The notes beneath the pieces are model-generated. The model saw only the letters and a list, made by a program, of their open reading frames with translations. It was not told the origin of the DNA and made no database searches. From Chloranthus sessilifolius (Eukaryota > Streptophyta > Magnoliopsida > Chloranthales > Chloranthaceae), in assembly GCA_021018995.1 (NCBI GenBank), contig CM037585.1:120178331-120242330 (forward strand): DNA of 64,000 bases, read 5' to 3'. Shown piece by piece: positions 1 through 12,295 of the stretch (positions within the stretch are counted from its first letter, which is position 1; the number at the start of each line of letters is the position of its first letter). The position numbers and the translations under genes were made by a program.

Positions 1-17
1 CCATTAGAGCTAACTTT

Positions 18-950
18 ATGGACATGATTCAGCTTTTTTACGAGACGGGGAAGGTTAACAAATGCATGAACTCATCTTTCATAGCGCTGATTCCAAAACG
101 GGATGGGGTGATAGCTCTAACTAATTACCGTCCGATAAGTCTCATTGGGAGTGAGCACAAGATTACTTCTAAGGTTTTAGTGAACCGTCTAAAGGGCGTT
201 ATTGATCAGCTAATATCCAACGTCCAAGGGGCATTTATTTCGAGAAGACAACTTATGGACATCGTGGTGGCAGCCTCGGAAACTATTCACTCTGCCAAGA
301 AGCGCAATACCAAAGGCTGGATTTTCAAGATCAACATGGAAAAAGCCTATGACACAGTGCAATGGGACTTCTTAGACTATGGCTATAGAGAATGGGTTTC
401 GGAGAAAAATGGAGGAAGTGGATGAAATGATGTTATGCTTCGGCACGCTTCTAGTGCTGGTCAATGGGACGCCGCATGGGTATTTCCAAAGTAAGAGGGG
501 GTTATGGCAAGGCGACCCTTTATCACCTCTACTTTTCAACTGTGTAGGGGAGGCCTTACACAGGTTGTTTAACAAGGCTGAAACAACAAATCTTATAAGA
601 GGACTCACCACAACTGATGCAGGGCCAGCGATCTCGCACCTTCAGTACGCAGATGACACGATTGTTTTTTGTAATACCGGCAACGGGGATAGGGAGCTAA
701 GGGTAATCAAGGATGTGTTGACAATATTTGAAGCGCTCGCTGGTCAACGAATCAATCTTCAGTGGTCCAAACCTATCTGAAATTAATATTCTGGTGGAAA
801 CCACTACAAGGGTCGCTGCGGACATCGGATGTATTACGGCGGCACTACCAATCTCCTACTTAGGAATCCCTATGGGTTTCGAGAGGAGGAGGGCAAGGTT
901 ACGGGATACGGTTGTTCAGATTTCAGCAAAAATTGGCGACTTGAAAAAGT
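18..950 (+). pseudogene. LINE ORF2 reverse transcriptase domain (broken)
   Basis: The protein copies LINE RNA into DNA at the nicked target. Visible in order are the NYRPISLIG block near 126-155, the motif-A block KINMEKAYD at 327-353, the RGLWQGDPLSP block near 496-530 and the YADD catalytic box at 646-657. In motif A the first catalytic aspartate, normally in LDxEKAFD, reads asparagine (codon 333-335). The reading frame shifts between 380 and 425 and again near 730-780, so no continuous RT is encoded. The downstream connection region continues to about 950 in a third frame. Family assignment is firm; activity is excluded by the frameshifts and the lost aspartate. Confidence 0.9.
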
Positions 951-1210
951 AAAATGCTAAGCTACGGAGGAAGGCTTACACTAATCAAATCTACGTTGGC
1001 TTCGATTCTTATCTTTATGATGTCCTTCCTTGCTGCCCCGATGTGGATCATAAAGAAACTTGAGAAAATCGTTAGGGATTTCCTTTAGGAGGGAGCTGGG
1101 GAACGGAAGAAGTTTCACCTCGTCGGATGGGACCAATGTTGTGAAACAAAAGACCATGGCGGGCTCGAAATCAGAAACCTTCAATTAGTCAACAAAGCAC
1201 TGTTAGCAAA

Positions 1211-2140
1211 GTGGGTCTCCAGAGGATGGGAGAGGAAGAGAGAGACAAATTATGGTATCAAATTGCGGTGGTGAAATATGGTATCCCAAATGATGACATT
1301 TCCCACCCCAATCAAAGATCGTCGTGGTGGAAGGCTATTAAAGGATGCACACAAGAGATCATAGAAGGAACGACTTTCAGATGGGGGGACGGGCGAACAA
1401 TTAGATTTTGGAAGGACGTGTGGGTCGGAGAACGGCCGGTGAACACGAGGTTCCCATCTATCTTTGGGCTCGCGATTTGCAAAGATGTGGTTGTCAGGAG
1501 ATATGTCCAAGGGGCCGAGGGAAATAGGGTCTGGAACATTCCGTTAAGGCGACGCTTGTGGGAATGGGAAAAGGAGGAATATCAGGAGCTCTTGACTGTC
1601 TTGGGGGACTTGATGCCAAACGTTGGTCAGGCTGATATGAGGGAATGGAAGCACAATGCAAAAGGGCGCTTCACGATCAAGTCTTGCTATAACAACCTGA
1701 AAGCACGAGATAGATTGATGTCACGAAACAACATGTGGGCTGGGTACCGGAAAGTCAAAATGCCACCGAAGATTAAATTCTTTGCTTGGCTGGTGGCTAA
1801 AAGGAAGATCCTCACAAGGGACTAACTCATTAGGAGAAACATCCTGATGATCAATAAATGTATGCTATGTATGAGGGGGACTAAATCGGTGGACCATATT
1901 TTTGTGCACTGCTCCTTCACCCGAGCGATTTGGAGCAAGATTTTTAAAATATTTAAAATGGAGTGGGTCCTTCTGCAATGGCCAGTGCAGCTGATGGAAA
2001 GGTGGAAAGAGATCAAGTTTGAGGATCAGAGGAAATATCTATGGCCTTTGATGATGTATGCAGTTATCTGGGTGATTTGGCTTAAAAGAAATAGCAGAAT
2101 TTTCAATCGCAAGGCGAAACCTCTTCTAGCTGATTATTAG
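1211..2140 (+). pseudogene. LINE ORF2 C-terminal zf-RVT region (broken)
   Basis: This is the C-terminal part of a plant LINE ORF2. The segment around 1640-1825 reads as the WKHNAKGRFTIKS ... PPKIKFFAWL pattern that precedes the reverse-transcriptase zinc-binding domain. It is followed after a TAA near 1823 by the cysteine/histidine part (CMLCMRGTKSVDHIFVHC) at about 1858-1911 and the terminal WVIWLKRNSRIF pattern near 2070-2106. The same layout recurs in two further LINE fragments at 56.0-57.4 and 57.7-58.0 kb. The function in the LINE is thought to be nucleic-acid binding. Stops show it is a relic. Confidence 0.85.
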
Positions 2141-2466
2141 AGATGCGAGGGACCTAGTTATTAGCTGGTACTCATGCAAGTTAAGGATTTTCAATGATAG
2201 CCTTCAACATTTTCTTAGACTCTGGGAAGACTGTTGCCTTTAGCATCTTGCACGGCTCCTTTCCCCAGGCGATGGTGCTCGGGACTTGGCTCTCTTAGAC
2301 CTGTCCTCTCCCGGGCTCAGGTGGTTTTTGGGTTTCTTTTCTTTACTTTGTTGTGCTTTTGTTGGGTAGTTCCTTACTACCCGCCAAGGTATGTAGCATG
2401 TAATCTTTTCTTCCTGTCGCTTTTAATATATAGATCTTTGTGACCATTTAAAAAAAAAAAAAAAAA

Positions 2467-4230
2467 TACTCTACCTATGACAAGAACTTCTATACGGTCG
2501 TCCGATCTCTTTGGTATTGGAAGCATTACCTTAGGCCACAAAAATTTGTGTTGTTCTCCGACTATGAAGCCTTACGCTTTCTTGCTTCACAGAAAAAGTT
2601 GAACCCAAAGCACGCAAAGTGGGTCGAGTACCTTCAAGGGATCACATTCGTGTTAAAGCATAAGGTCGGTGCTGAAAATAAGGCTGGTATTGCACTTAGT
2701 TGTCAAGAGGCGACCTTGTGCACAATGAGCATCAAGGTCGTCGGGTTAGAAAGGTTTAAGGATGAGTACCCCGAGTGCCCAGATTTTTAGGTTAAGTACA
2801 TTACTCTCCTTAGTGACCCGACCAACACACACCCCATGAACACCATCCACGATGGGTACTTGTTTGCAGGTAATCACCTTTGTATCCCTCACACTTTATT
2901 GCGTGACTTTCTCATTTGGGAGTTACATGCTGGAGGGATGGCCGAACATTTCGAGTGTAATAAGTCCATTGCGCTCGTCGAGGATAAGTTCTTTTGGCCT
3001 GGCCTAATGAAAGATATCACCCGGGTCATTAACATTATCGTACTTGCCAAGTGTCTAAACAGAGCAAATAAAATACTGGCTTGTACACCCCGTTACCCAT
3101 GCTACACACACCGTGGCAAGACCTCTCAATGGACTTCATGGTTGGACTTCCCAAAACTCCGAGGAAGCACGATTCCATCTTAGTTGTAGTGGACCGATTT
3201 TCCAAGATGGCCCACTTCATACCGTGTTCTAAGACCTCCAATCCATCTCACATTGCTAAATTGTTCTTCGTGGAGGTAGTACGTCTTCATGGGTTGCCCA
3301 AAACCATTGTGTCTGATAGGGATGTCAAGTTCACTAGCTATTTTTGGAAGACCCTTTGGCACATGATGGGCACAATGCTTCAATTTTCAATGGCTTATCA
3401 CCCTCAAATGGATGGCCAAACCAAGAGTACCAATAGGAGTTTGGAAATCTCCTTCGTAGTCTTGTCAGTGATCATGTTAGGACCTGGAATATCATTTTGT
3501 CCACAGCTGAGTTTACTTATAATAATTCTGTTAATGGGTCCATAGGCATTAGTCCTTTTGAGGCAGTACATGGTCATAGGCCTAGGACACCACTTGATTT
3601 GATCCCCATGTCTACATCCCATAGAGTGTCAGAGTCTACAGATGCATTTGCACAACACATTCATAGCTTGCATGTCGAAATTAAACAAAGGATTAATTCA
3701 AGCAACAATCAATATAAGTTATCTGCAGATGCCCGCATGCATTTTAAAAAATATCACGTGGGAGATTATGTGATGGTCTGGATTAGGCCTGAGCAGTTCC
3801 CATCGAATTTTGCAAAGAAGCTCTAATCTCGAGGCGTTGGACCTTTTAGAATTTTGGCTAAGAGTGGTCCTAATGCATACGTGCTTGAGCTTCCTCTAAG
3901 TAAGGGGGTTAGTTTAACGTTCAATGCAGAGGACTTGGTTGCTTACTTAGGTTTCACCCCACCTCCTGAAAACCAACTCCTGTCGCCTCCTAGTCTCAGC
4001 CCCTACCCAACTTTGTAGCCTGTACCGCTCCCTTCCCCAAGCAGACAGAGAAAGGATGGCATAGAAGATATAATAAGTGATCATGTCGTCTCTACACATA
4101 ACGGGGGATTCCAGAAGTATTTTGTTAAATGGGTTGGCAAATCAGAGTCCTAAAACACTTGGATCTATGAGAATGAGGTTTGTCGTTTAAACCCTGATTT
4201 GATCGACATCTACCACCAGCGTTTTTCATC
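2467..4230 (+). pseudogene. chromovirus pol: RNase H, integrase, chromodomain (broken)
   Basis: The RNase H end (YDKNFYTVV, then VLFSDYEALRFL) lies at 2467-2720. An integrase zinc-binding region with WELHAGGMAEHF is at about 2920-3010. The integrase core runs 3090-3450 with [20 protein letters not shown], the second catalytic aspartate in VSDRDVKF, and [11 protein letters not shown]. In the last motif the catalytic glutamate normally found in DGQTE is lysine (codon 3423-3425). A GPF/Y-type region follows near 3835-3930 and a chromodomain (FQKYFVKWVGKSES, then ENEVCRLNPDLIDIYHQ) at about 4055-4220. In-frame stops occur near 2788, 3824 and 4151 and the frame changes at least three times. Chromodomains in this family are thought to steer integration to marked chromatin. 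It is non-functional. Confidence 0.85.
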
Positions 4231-4365
4231 GGTGATGAAACCTTTTTGGTCCAGGGGAATTGACGGGGACGTCGAGTACATGGACATCAGTTTTAGACTA
4301 TATCGCTTCTACCGGTGTCGAAAGAAGCGAAGAGGTAGCCCGAGTAGCCTGAGTGCTTTAGCTTT

Positions 4366-4385
4366 AGGGGGGAAAAGGAGGCAAA
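4366..4385 (+). other. polypurine tract of the chromovirus
   Basis: A 20-base run that is nearly all purine (AGGGGGGAAAAGGAGGCAAA) sits directly before TGACGACATC. This is the expected plus-strand primer next to a 3' LTR, and it fixes the start of that LTR at 4386. Confidence 0.7.
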
Positions 4386-5259
4386 TGACGACATCAGGCG
4401 ACGAACGTCCGTAGGCCCAGGACGGACGTCCAAAATTTGGAGTGCTCACTGTTTAGTGAGCATGGATGTCTGTGACCATCACGGACATCCGTGACCACAG
4501 GCGACGGACGTCCATGGTCACCAGGACGGACGTCCGTGGACGTCGTGCCTCGAGCGACAAAATTTTCCTATTTTTGCGAAAATTACCTTTTTTCAATCTT
4601 TTATTATTATTAGGACTCTTTAATTCGAGTTATTAAGTGGCTGCCAATATAAGGAGGCTTGTAAATACTTTTTAATTAGTTAATGAATAATTTGAATGCT
4701 TTTATGCTTGAATATTCTTCTTCCCGAGATGGGTTTGGTGTGAGGCCAAGGGAGTGATTTTCAAAGTTATCTTTTTATCTTTTCAATTATCTATCTCTGT
4801 TTTCTCTTAATCTTTCACCTTTATTGATCCCAGATTTCTAAACCCTAATCTATTAGTTTCTTGATCCCAAACCCTCAACCCTTTCTGGAACCCTAAAGTA
4901 AACAGAACCAAAACCCTTTTCTAAACTATAAACCTAAACCAAACCATAAGCCTATTACAAAACCATAAAGTTATTTCCACAGCCTAGTTCGGGCCCATGA
5001 ATCTACATAGAATCGAAGATGAACGCTCAAGCCTAAAAAAGTTAGAGTTTTATCTCTATGTCCGATCCCGCCTCAAATTTAACGGGACTTGCGCATTGGA
5101 TTGGACCCTAATTGAATCTAACGTGATTTGCCTATCAGATTTCTCAAACCCTAAGGTATCAAGTTAATTTTGAGATTAAGCTTGATTTAATTTTATTTAA
5201 TTTTGACAAAATAGCATAAAAATCATATTCACGCATTATAGGGTTACCATCCCGTGTCA
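4386..5259 (+). repeat. probable 3' LTR of the chromovirus with GGACGTCC word array
   Basis: It begins with TG after the polypurine tract and may end with GTGTCA at 5259. Its first 165 bp (4400-4548) are filled with GGACGTCC, GGACATCC and ACGTCC words, many palindromic, plus a perfect 8-bp-arm hairpin at 4443-4462 (TGCTCACT/AGTGAGCA). The rest is AT-rich with repeated CCCTAA-like runs (4800-4930). Only the start is well supported. Confidence 0.5.
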
Positions 5260-6098
5260 GGTAGCTCACATGCGTCTATAAGAGGTGGTTGTGATCATAT
5301 TTGAAATTAGCTCAGGTACCAGATGAACTTTTATGGAGAAAGCACAAGGTGTTGAGCAGCTAGTGTGCTACAGGTCATATTAAGTTACACTCTTAGGTGA
5401 AGGCACCAAAGCACTAAGCTATGAGAGCGCTACATATCAAATGTAAGCTAGACCCTTGGGTGAAGGCAAAGTGTTGAGGACTAGAGTGATGCAATGCACG
5501 ATGAGTTCCATAATATCGACCTTGATCGACGATGGGAGCATCGAAGACATGATTTGCTCATTTCAATTGAAGCAACTAACAAGAATGATGTTATGGATAG
5601 GTTTGTTTCTAATTTGTATGAGATATTGGATATTAGGGCATTCCTAGGTGAAGTGTAGACAACGCTGAGTAATGAGGACTATCACCTAGGTGAAAACACA
5701 AAATGGTTGAGGTGCTGATGCAGAGGCATGAGATGAAGATTGAAGTAGCTCGTCATGAGATCAATGGGAATGTGCCTAATAAAGAAGAATGAGAGTATAA
5801 ATGGTACTTATACAGATGCCTGAAATTGAGACTAGTGACGCTTGTCGTGGGTTAATATGAAATTGTCTAGGTGATGACGAAGTATAATAGTTGGGGGATT
5901 GAAATAGATACATGACACAAAGACAACTAACCATTCGAGATATTGACATGTGCGTAAAAAAATGAAGGATAGTAATTTCAGCTCTGATGCAGGCAATGGG
6001 GGTAAAGAATGAATTTTAGTTGAGGTAATGACATAGGGATTGTGACATGAAGACGAAGTGTTGAGAGACTTACACATTGAGTTGGGAGGATGTGAAGT
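5260..6098. other. stretch without recognisable gene
   Basis: No coherent protein is visible. Phrases such as CTTAGGTGAAGGCA and CCTAGGTGAAG recur (5393, 5454, 5645, 5688), suggesting a decayed repeat. The last five bases (GAAGT, 6094-6098) form the left target duplication of element A. Confidence 0.4.
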
Positions 6099-7145
6099 TG
6101 ATCGGGGCATCAGATTCAAGTAGCCTCCAGTGATGAATCGAAGGCGAAAGAAGAACATCAAAGTGATCAGAAAGAAAAACAAGCTCAAATTTAAAGGACT
6201 GAAGAAGCACTCAATTGATCGATTGACCCCAACCTTCGATCGATCGATGGTGGATAGTGGACACATATTCTAAGCATATTTATGTTTCTCAGTCGATCGA
6301 TCGATCCAGAATTTTCAGTCGATCAATTGTAGTCAGTGGCTTTGAGCAATTTAATTATTTCCCAGTCAATCGATCGACTCCAGAATCGATCAATCAATCG
6401 ATCGTGCGAATTTTGACGGGATTTCATTATTTTGGTCAAAAAATTTCTACTTTAGTGTTTTAGTTGTTTTAGGACTTTTCTAATTTCATATTAGGGTTTA
6501 ATTAGCCTATTTAAAGGCTTGTAAAACAACATTATGATGATGATTAATGAGTGAAAATTGAGACCTTGCTTTTGTGTAAACCCTAGAAAACTTGTGAAGA
6601 GTTTTCACCTGAAAGAGCGAATCTTTGAAAACCTGAGGAGTGAATCTTCATTTCTCGTGCGACTTGGTGCGAAGCAGATCTACAGCCTTGGTGTGTAGCC
6701 TCGAAACCCTTGGTGTGAAGCCTTAGATCTTATCCTTATATTTTATCTTTTCTGTCACTATTGTCTGGTAATATCTCACCTATTTGCTTTAATAAAATCT
6801 AAAAACCCTAAATCTTTATTAATTTAAATCTTTGATCCTACCCTTTTATTTGCCTTAATCCTTCAAGCCTTATTTATTCAAACGCTAGAGGAGTCAAGAA
6901 ACGATACCATAATTGTCGTTTAGTGCCCAAAACTAGATCGAAACTCAAGTCCTTCATCAGATCCGTTTTTCTAGATCGGGAATTAATGCATGCACACGCT
7001 AAATAGAATTAATTTAATTGTTATAATTGAATTCATTGAATTATTTTATGTGTTTGGGTGATTTCGAATATTTTCATTATTCAATTTTAATTTGGAGTTA
7101 ATCCCAAATTCGCATCATTTAGGGTTTAGCGTTTGTTCCACATCA
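6099..7145 (+). repeat. 5' LTR of element A
   Basis: It runs from TGATCGGGGCATC to CCACATCA and aligns along its length with 24933-25954. Positions 6210-6410 hold CGATCGATCG-type palindromic words. The TATTTAAAGGCTTG stretch near 6508 could be the promoter TATA region, and repeated GGTGTGAAGCC phrases lie at 6670-6725. It ends five bases before the primer-binding site. Confidence 0.85.
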
Positions 7146-7149
7146 AATT

Positions 7150-7160
7150 TGGTATCAGAG
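7150..7160 (+). other. primer-binding site, tRNA-iMet type
   Basis: TGGTATCAGAG is the complement of the 3' end of plant initiator tRNA-Met and lies just after the LTR end at 7145. It fixes the orientation of element A as plus. Confidence 0.85.
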
Positions 7161-7260
7161 AACAGTTTTAGTTTATGGTTGTCGATATTCATATAGGTTT
7201 TAGGGTTCATTCATTTTATTTTATTTTGTCTTGCATCATTTAGTTTTGTTTTGCATAGTC

Positions 7261-7474
7261 ATGAATCTCAGTAAGATAGAAGCCTTACTTAAAGACCTTA
7301 CGTCTAAGTTGACCGAGAGTCAAACTGCCCTTCAAGCCTAGATGGCCGAACACCATGATCAATTGCAACAACAGTTGCGTGATCAACAAGCCTGATATGA
7401 GGCTTTGGAAACCCATGTTGAAGAGATAAATGAGTTCATAATTGAAAATCACAATAGAGTCAACACCACTGACC
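7261..7474 (+). pseudogene. element A gag, N-terminal piece
   Basis: From the ATG at 7261 the frame reads MNLSKIEALLKDLTSKL, then a glutamine-rich, coiled-coil-like stretch (QLQQQLRDQQA) with stops near 7339 and 7393. It is cut at 7474 by insertion of solo LTR B. The next piece of the same gag resumes at 15273. The role would be capsid formation for the element; the in-frame stops make it a relic. Confidence 0.65.
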
Positions 7475-7640
7475 GTAGGTGTAACGACTCAGATTTTTCA
7501 TATCGTTAATACACCTAAATTATTATATGTGCTTAATAAGGTATACACCACACACCCAACTTTTCAAAACCTTGAACTAAAAGACACACATTTTGGCTCT
7601 CACAACCCCTAAATTTATTTCCCCCCACAAATTGACACAA

Positions 7641-7760
7641 GTGATGAGGTAGCCTATTGGTTAAAAGCTTGAATTATAGGCAAGATAACTAAGGATTAAA
7701 CCTTGGCATTGAATATTGAACCCTTATTTTTGGACCTTGAGGTATGGACCTATACACCCT
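7641..7760 (+). other. tRNA-like (SINE-head-like) stretch inside LTR B
   Basis: GGTAGCCTATTGGTTAA resembles an RNA polymerase III A box, and about 35 bases later GGATTAAACCTTGG resembles a B box. This spacing and wording recall tRNA-derived SINE heads. It may be a decayed SINE caught in the LTR or chance similarity. No tail or target duplication was found. Confidence 0.25.
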
Positions 7761-8249
7761 TCCTTGGTGTGTCAGACTAACACCGGATGACTTCTAATAA
7801 GTTATAAAGGGGTGTCATACGTAGAGCCTTAAATCATAATCTCTCAGAGAGTCCTTAAGAATAGACTTCTTAAGAAAACCCTAACCGCCTCTTTTTTTCT
7901 CCTTAAGAAAACCCTAGCCGTAATCACTTCTCCCTCAACCCTTCTTCAAATCACTCAAAAATCTTTTGAGTTCTCAACTACAAGTCATTGTGATCCATCA
8001 AGATCAAGGAGAGTGAAGCGAGAGACCTTGGACAACGATAGTGTGGAACGTCGGTCTCCTCAACCAGATCGTCGTAGAATTGTTGCTCATGCTTCCAAAG
8101 GTAGATATCATCATTATTGGATTGTGCATCTCTTAACCGCAGAGATTATCTTTTAATATAGATATGATTTTCGAGCCTTAAATCGCCTAATTTCATTCTT
8201 ATTTTCAGATCTAGTCTCAAACATTGATACTTCTGAAAACAGCAGTGAC

Positions 8250-8805
8250 AACTCGTTGTGGGGATACTCACAGCTCGCTGCCATTAGTGACAGCCCGATG
8301 TGATAATATCCACAGCTCACTGCCATTGAATGGAAACCAACATCGTTGACATTGCTTTTCGAACATCGTACCAAACCCTCAAAACAAACTCACTACTTGC
8401 TGTTACAAGGGGATAATGACCTGTCGTCGGGAGAATAAGAAATAGAACCCAGCCACAGCTAGCTGTTGGACATGACAACTAGTTGTGTATTCGACCAAAA
8501 TCAAGAAAAGAAATCCACAACTCGCTACCAGGAAAGACGTAACTCGATGTGGATACAAACAGAAAAGAAATGAATAACGAAAACGATGATCAATCATGTC
8601 ACCGTCACATAACAAGCAACGAGCTATGAATACTTAGAACAAAGAAATTGTCATAGCCACAGCTCGCTGTCATCTCAAACAATGAGCCGTGAATACCAAG
8701 AACTGAGAATTCTTTACAGCCACAACTCGCTGTCTTATCATAGCAGCGAGATGTGAATACTACCACAGCTCGTCGTCACCTCGCGACAGCGAGCTGTGAA
8801 TACAA
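8250..8805. repeat. ACAGCTCGCTGT / ACAGCGAGCTGT word array in LTR B
   Basis: About a dozen variants of CACAGCTCGCTG and its reverse complement GCGAGCTGTG alternate at spacings of roughly 20-60 bases, often followed by AATAC. The clearest pair is at 8761-8802. The truncated relative at 48829 keeps the last word (GAGCTGTGAATAC), so the array belongs to the LTR family. Confidence 0.8.
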
Positions 8806-9486
8806 AAAAGTAGAGGAATTTCTTCAAATAAATCTTTCCTCTTTCGATCAATCGACCATTGATGTATCACTATTGTATGCAATGTAAAAGGGAGAATCGG
8901 TTACTACTGATAGACATCATCCCACTTCCTTCCTGCAACGCCAGTACCCGAGGTAGGGGAATTTCAATGATTATTTCGTATTGTGTAGTTCTGATTCATA
9001 GTTGCTTAGTGATGTAATTACTCCAAAAATGGTCTCTTTACTGTTAGAAGTAGAGCACTGAAAAAACCATGGATTGCTATACGATTATTGATTTATTGAA
9101 ATTCATAGATTATAGTGAACACATTAAATAATGTGAAACTCATTGAATGTTGGACACTCATTGAATCATCAAAACTCATCAAATGTGGTACTCACATTAA
9201 ACATCGAAAATTCATCGAACATCGAACTTTGAACTATTTATAAAATATGAACACTATATTATGTTAAAAGATGCATGTGATTTAAAGCAATTCCATTGAA
9301 CCGGATCTTGTGCGATGACGCCTTTTGAAAATTCTGAACCGTTACGACGACCCTTTTGAAAATTCTGAACCGTGCTTCGGTACACATTGAATCATGATGA
9401 CGGCCCATTGAACCGTGCAAGTTTTCTCACAAGGCAGGGGCTTGAGCACATTGAAAATTGTTCTTAAACAACGATGACTAGGATCC

Positions 9487-11916
9487 TGTAAAGACCCGTA
9501 TTTTGAACCCGAGTTAGACTGACCCTGTGTGTGTATTCGGCTCGGCAACCGACGTCACCATTTGTTTTGGATTTTTATCTAGATGTGATTGTGCAGACAG
9601 ATTTTAATTTAGAGCCCATTTGGACCCTCGTGCGAAAGTTGTGCACCGACCTCGGTGTAGCCGCTCAACACCGGACTTGAGTTTTAAAATTAGAAGTGTA
9701 TAATACATAAGATGTGTGTGTGTGTTTTACTTTGTGAGCAATCCTATTATAAGAAGAAATTGCATTCCCGTATTATACTAGGTTTTGTTAAGAGAGGATA
9801 GTTACCCAACCATGTGAAACTCCTTCTTCTCTCTTCTTCAATCATCGTAGGAGATCGGTTTAGAAAACCTCCTTCTCTAGAACCCTCTTTGTTGAAAACA
9901 CTTAAACCTTAGAAAGAACTTGAATCAACCTTGGATTCGTAGTTGGCTATTGGGAGAGGTTGAGATCATTGGGGGCATGTTGGAGTTGTCTCTGTGAACT
10001 CGTGGGATCGATCGCGGCGCGAATCGTTGAGGAAACCCGTCGGTTTCGTTCCGAAGCTCCATTCGCGTGACTCATTTCTAATCTAGGAATCCTTAGATTA
10101 AAGGTACGTTTTAATTAAACTTTTTGATCAAATCATTAGATTAGTCATGGGTTTTGCTTTGGGATGTATGGGTTTCAATTCGGGTGAAAACCAGCGAAAT
10201 CGCGTCGCTATAGCTCGCTCGAACGAGCTATTATCATCGCTCGAGCGAGGTATCACCGAACTCCGATATTGCCTTAGTAGTTTAGTCATAACTTTTTATC
10301 CCGAACTCCTATTGAGACGATTCTTTTTGCGTTGGAAAGCTAATAGAAAAATCTACAACTTTCATATTTTGACCAACTCATGGATCAATCGTCTTGATGG
10401 TAAAAAATATATGAGAATGTTACGTCAAATCGCTCGAGCGAGCTATTATCATCGCTCGAGCGAGGTATTGCCGAACTCCGACATTACCTTAGTATTTTAG
10501 TCATAACATTTTATCCTGAACTCCGATTGAGGCGATTCTTTTTGCGTTGGAAAGCTAATAAAAACATCTACAACTTTCATGTTTTGACCAACTCATACAT
10601 CAATCGTCTTGATGGTCAAAAATATATGAGAATGTTACATCAAATTCTAGGATTGGCACAACTTGCCTGTTTTGACTTGTTTTTTAGGAAACGCTTAAAT
10701 AGGTCTATATTATTAGTAATTAGAGTTTATCTTAATGCATGAACGTATATTGTGATGTAGATTGAAGGCGAGAGGCCATCAATAGGACTTTGCTTGACTT
10801 CGCATAACTCCGAGTTTTTGGTAGGAGAATCTCATCTTTACAGTATTTTATTTTAATTCGCATGGATATTTTGAATTAAAATCTTTGAACTTGCATATGC
10901 CATTAAAATCACATCTGTAAACTGAAATTGATATGAATGACTGAAAATCTAAATCTACCTGAATCCTGAAACCTGAATCTGCTTAAGCTCTGAAAATCTG
11001 AAATCAAGAACCTGAACTATGTATAAGAAACTCGCATCTGATTTATATTAGTATCTGCATTTGTTTTATAATTGACCTGAACGACCCCTCAAAAATTCTT
11101 GAACAATTTCCTGGCACAAGTTTCCCTCATTACGTAGGGGCTTGTTGCATCCTGAAAAAGGGTTCATGAACGACGATGGTAGGTAGGGGTTCCCATCGGC
11201 TATATTCCTGCTCTCGAGATATAGTTTACTCGGGAGGTATTTTAAGTTGAGGGTTAAGTCATGAATTACTGAACTTTGCATATAGAAGTTAGAGAAACTA
11301 AGACATCAAACACCAGACCGTTTGAAACTGTTTTCACACATTTAGAAATAAATCTTACATATGATTTCCGTACCTAAATTCAGTTTATTATCTGCTTATA
11401 TGTTTGACAAGCTATATTCCGATATTTGTTTTGAAACCATGTTAGTTAAAGTAAAATGCCGTAGATGTCTTTCTTCTACTGAGCTTTGTTGGTTAGGTCA
11501 CTCCGACTATACGTCACAGGTTCAGGTATTGACATGGCTATTCAGGGCTGTGAGACTGATCCTGACTACGTTCCTAAGGAAGAGCTTGAGGTTCCTCCTG
11601 AGGAGTTTTTCCCAGTATAGAACTTACTGATTTTCTTATTTGTGGTGAGAGTTAGACTTGAATTTGTGGGCCCATTTTAGTTGGATACTATAGTTTTATA
11701 TTTGACGTTGATTTCTGTTATGAGCCATGTTTCGATGATGGTCGGCCATCATCAGTGGTTCTTTACTTTTAATTGCTTCCGCATTTATTTTAGCTATGGA
11801 TATTTATTACGCGTTACTCTGATATGTGCCCTGTTTGTCCGGCTTATCGTTTATTCGATAGGTTGGCGAACCGGCCTTTCCTATACCTGAAGGATTGGAA
11901 AAGTCGGGTCGTCACA
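9487..11916 (+). mobile_element. Element D: solo LTR inserted in B
   Basis: It runs from TGTAAAGACCCG to CGGGTCGTCACA with a perfect 5-bp target duplication GATCC (9482-9486 and 11917-11921). At 2430 bp with no internal domain it is a solo LTR of a Tekay-like family. TACTGAGCTTTGTTGG near 11478 suggests plus orientation. It contains a 215-bp tandem duplication built around a GCTCGAGC word pair. Confidence 0.9.
10214..10645 (+). repeat. two-copy 215-bp tandem repeat with GCTCGAGC words
   Basis: Each copy begins with two CTCGAGCGAG-type words around ATTATC, then carries the stretch containing GCGTTGGAAAGCTAATA and ATCTACAACTTTCAT. Copies start at about 10215 and 10430. A related version of the second part, without the words, lies inside solo LTR G at about 52290-52450. 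Confidence 0.85.
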
Positions 11917-12295
11917 GATCCCCATCAGCTACCATCGGCTTTAGCGCTATATCTACATTAGATATTTTTAAGTTATTTTATTTAAGTTGTGCATGAACAT
12001 CAGAAATGAACATGAAATGGATAAAAACGTCAATATAAAGCAACGTATTAGAATATGTGCTTGAAATTTTCAATGGACTCTCTGAATATGATATCTGAAA
12101 TCTATCGAAATTGATGTTATTAAATTTGAATTGTTACTTAGAAATAATCATCTTAGAATGTGAATTGTAATGACTCTTATTAAAATCAGTAAGAGCTTTG
12201 TGTTAGAATGACTATGATATGACTGGTTATTGGGACTGCCCTACTAGCTTGTAGATTTTTAGCTCATCTCGACACTTTAGTATCACAAGTACCGA

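Larger units (their letters stand above)
1..2466 (+). mobile_element. L1-type LINE, 3' part, degenerate
   Basis: This is a non-LTR retrotransposon whose 5' end lies outside the window. Fragments in several frames give reverse transcriptase motifs, then a zinc-binding zf-RVT tail, then about 300 bp of non-coding 3' UTR and a 17-base poly(A) at 2450-2466. Immediately after the poly(A), chromovirus RNase H sequence begins, so the LINE appears to have landed inside that older element. The target duplication cannot be tested because the other junction is not in the window. Many frameshifts and stops make it dead. Confidence 0.9.
2467..5259 (+). mobile_element. Ty3/gypsy chromovirus, 3' half
   Basis: The order RNase H, integrase zinc finger, integrase core, chromodomain, polypurine tract and LTR is that of a plant chromovirus in plus orientation. 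The 5' half (5' LTR, gag, protease, RT) is not in the window; it may lie upstream of the LINE insertion. Several in-frame stops show an old copy. The 3' end is uncertain: TGAC at 4386 and GTCA at 5259 could be LTR termini, but there is no second LTR or target duplication to test this. Confidence 0.8.
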
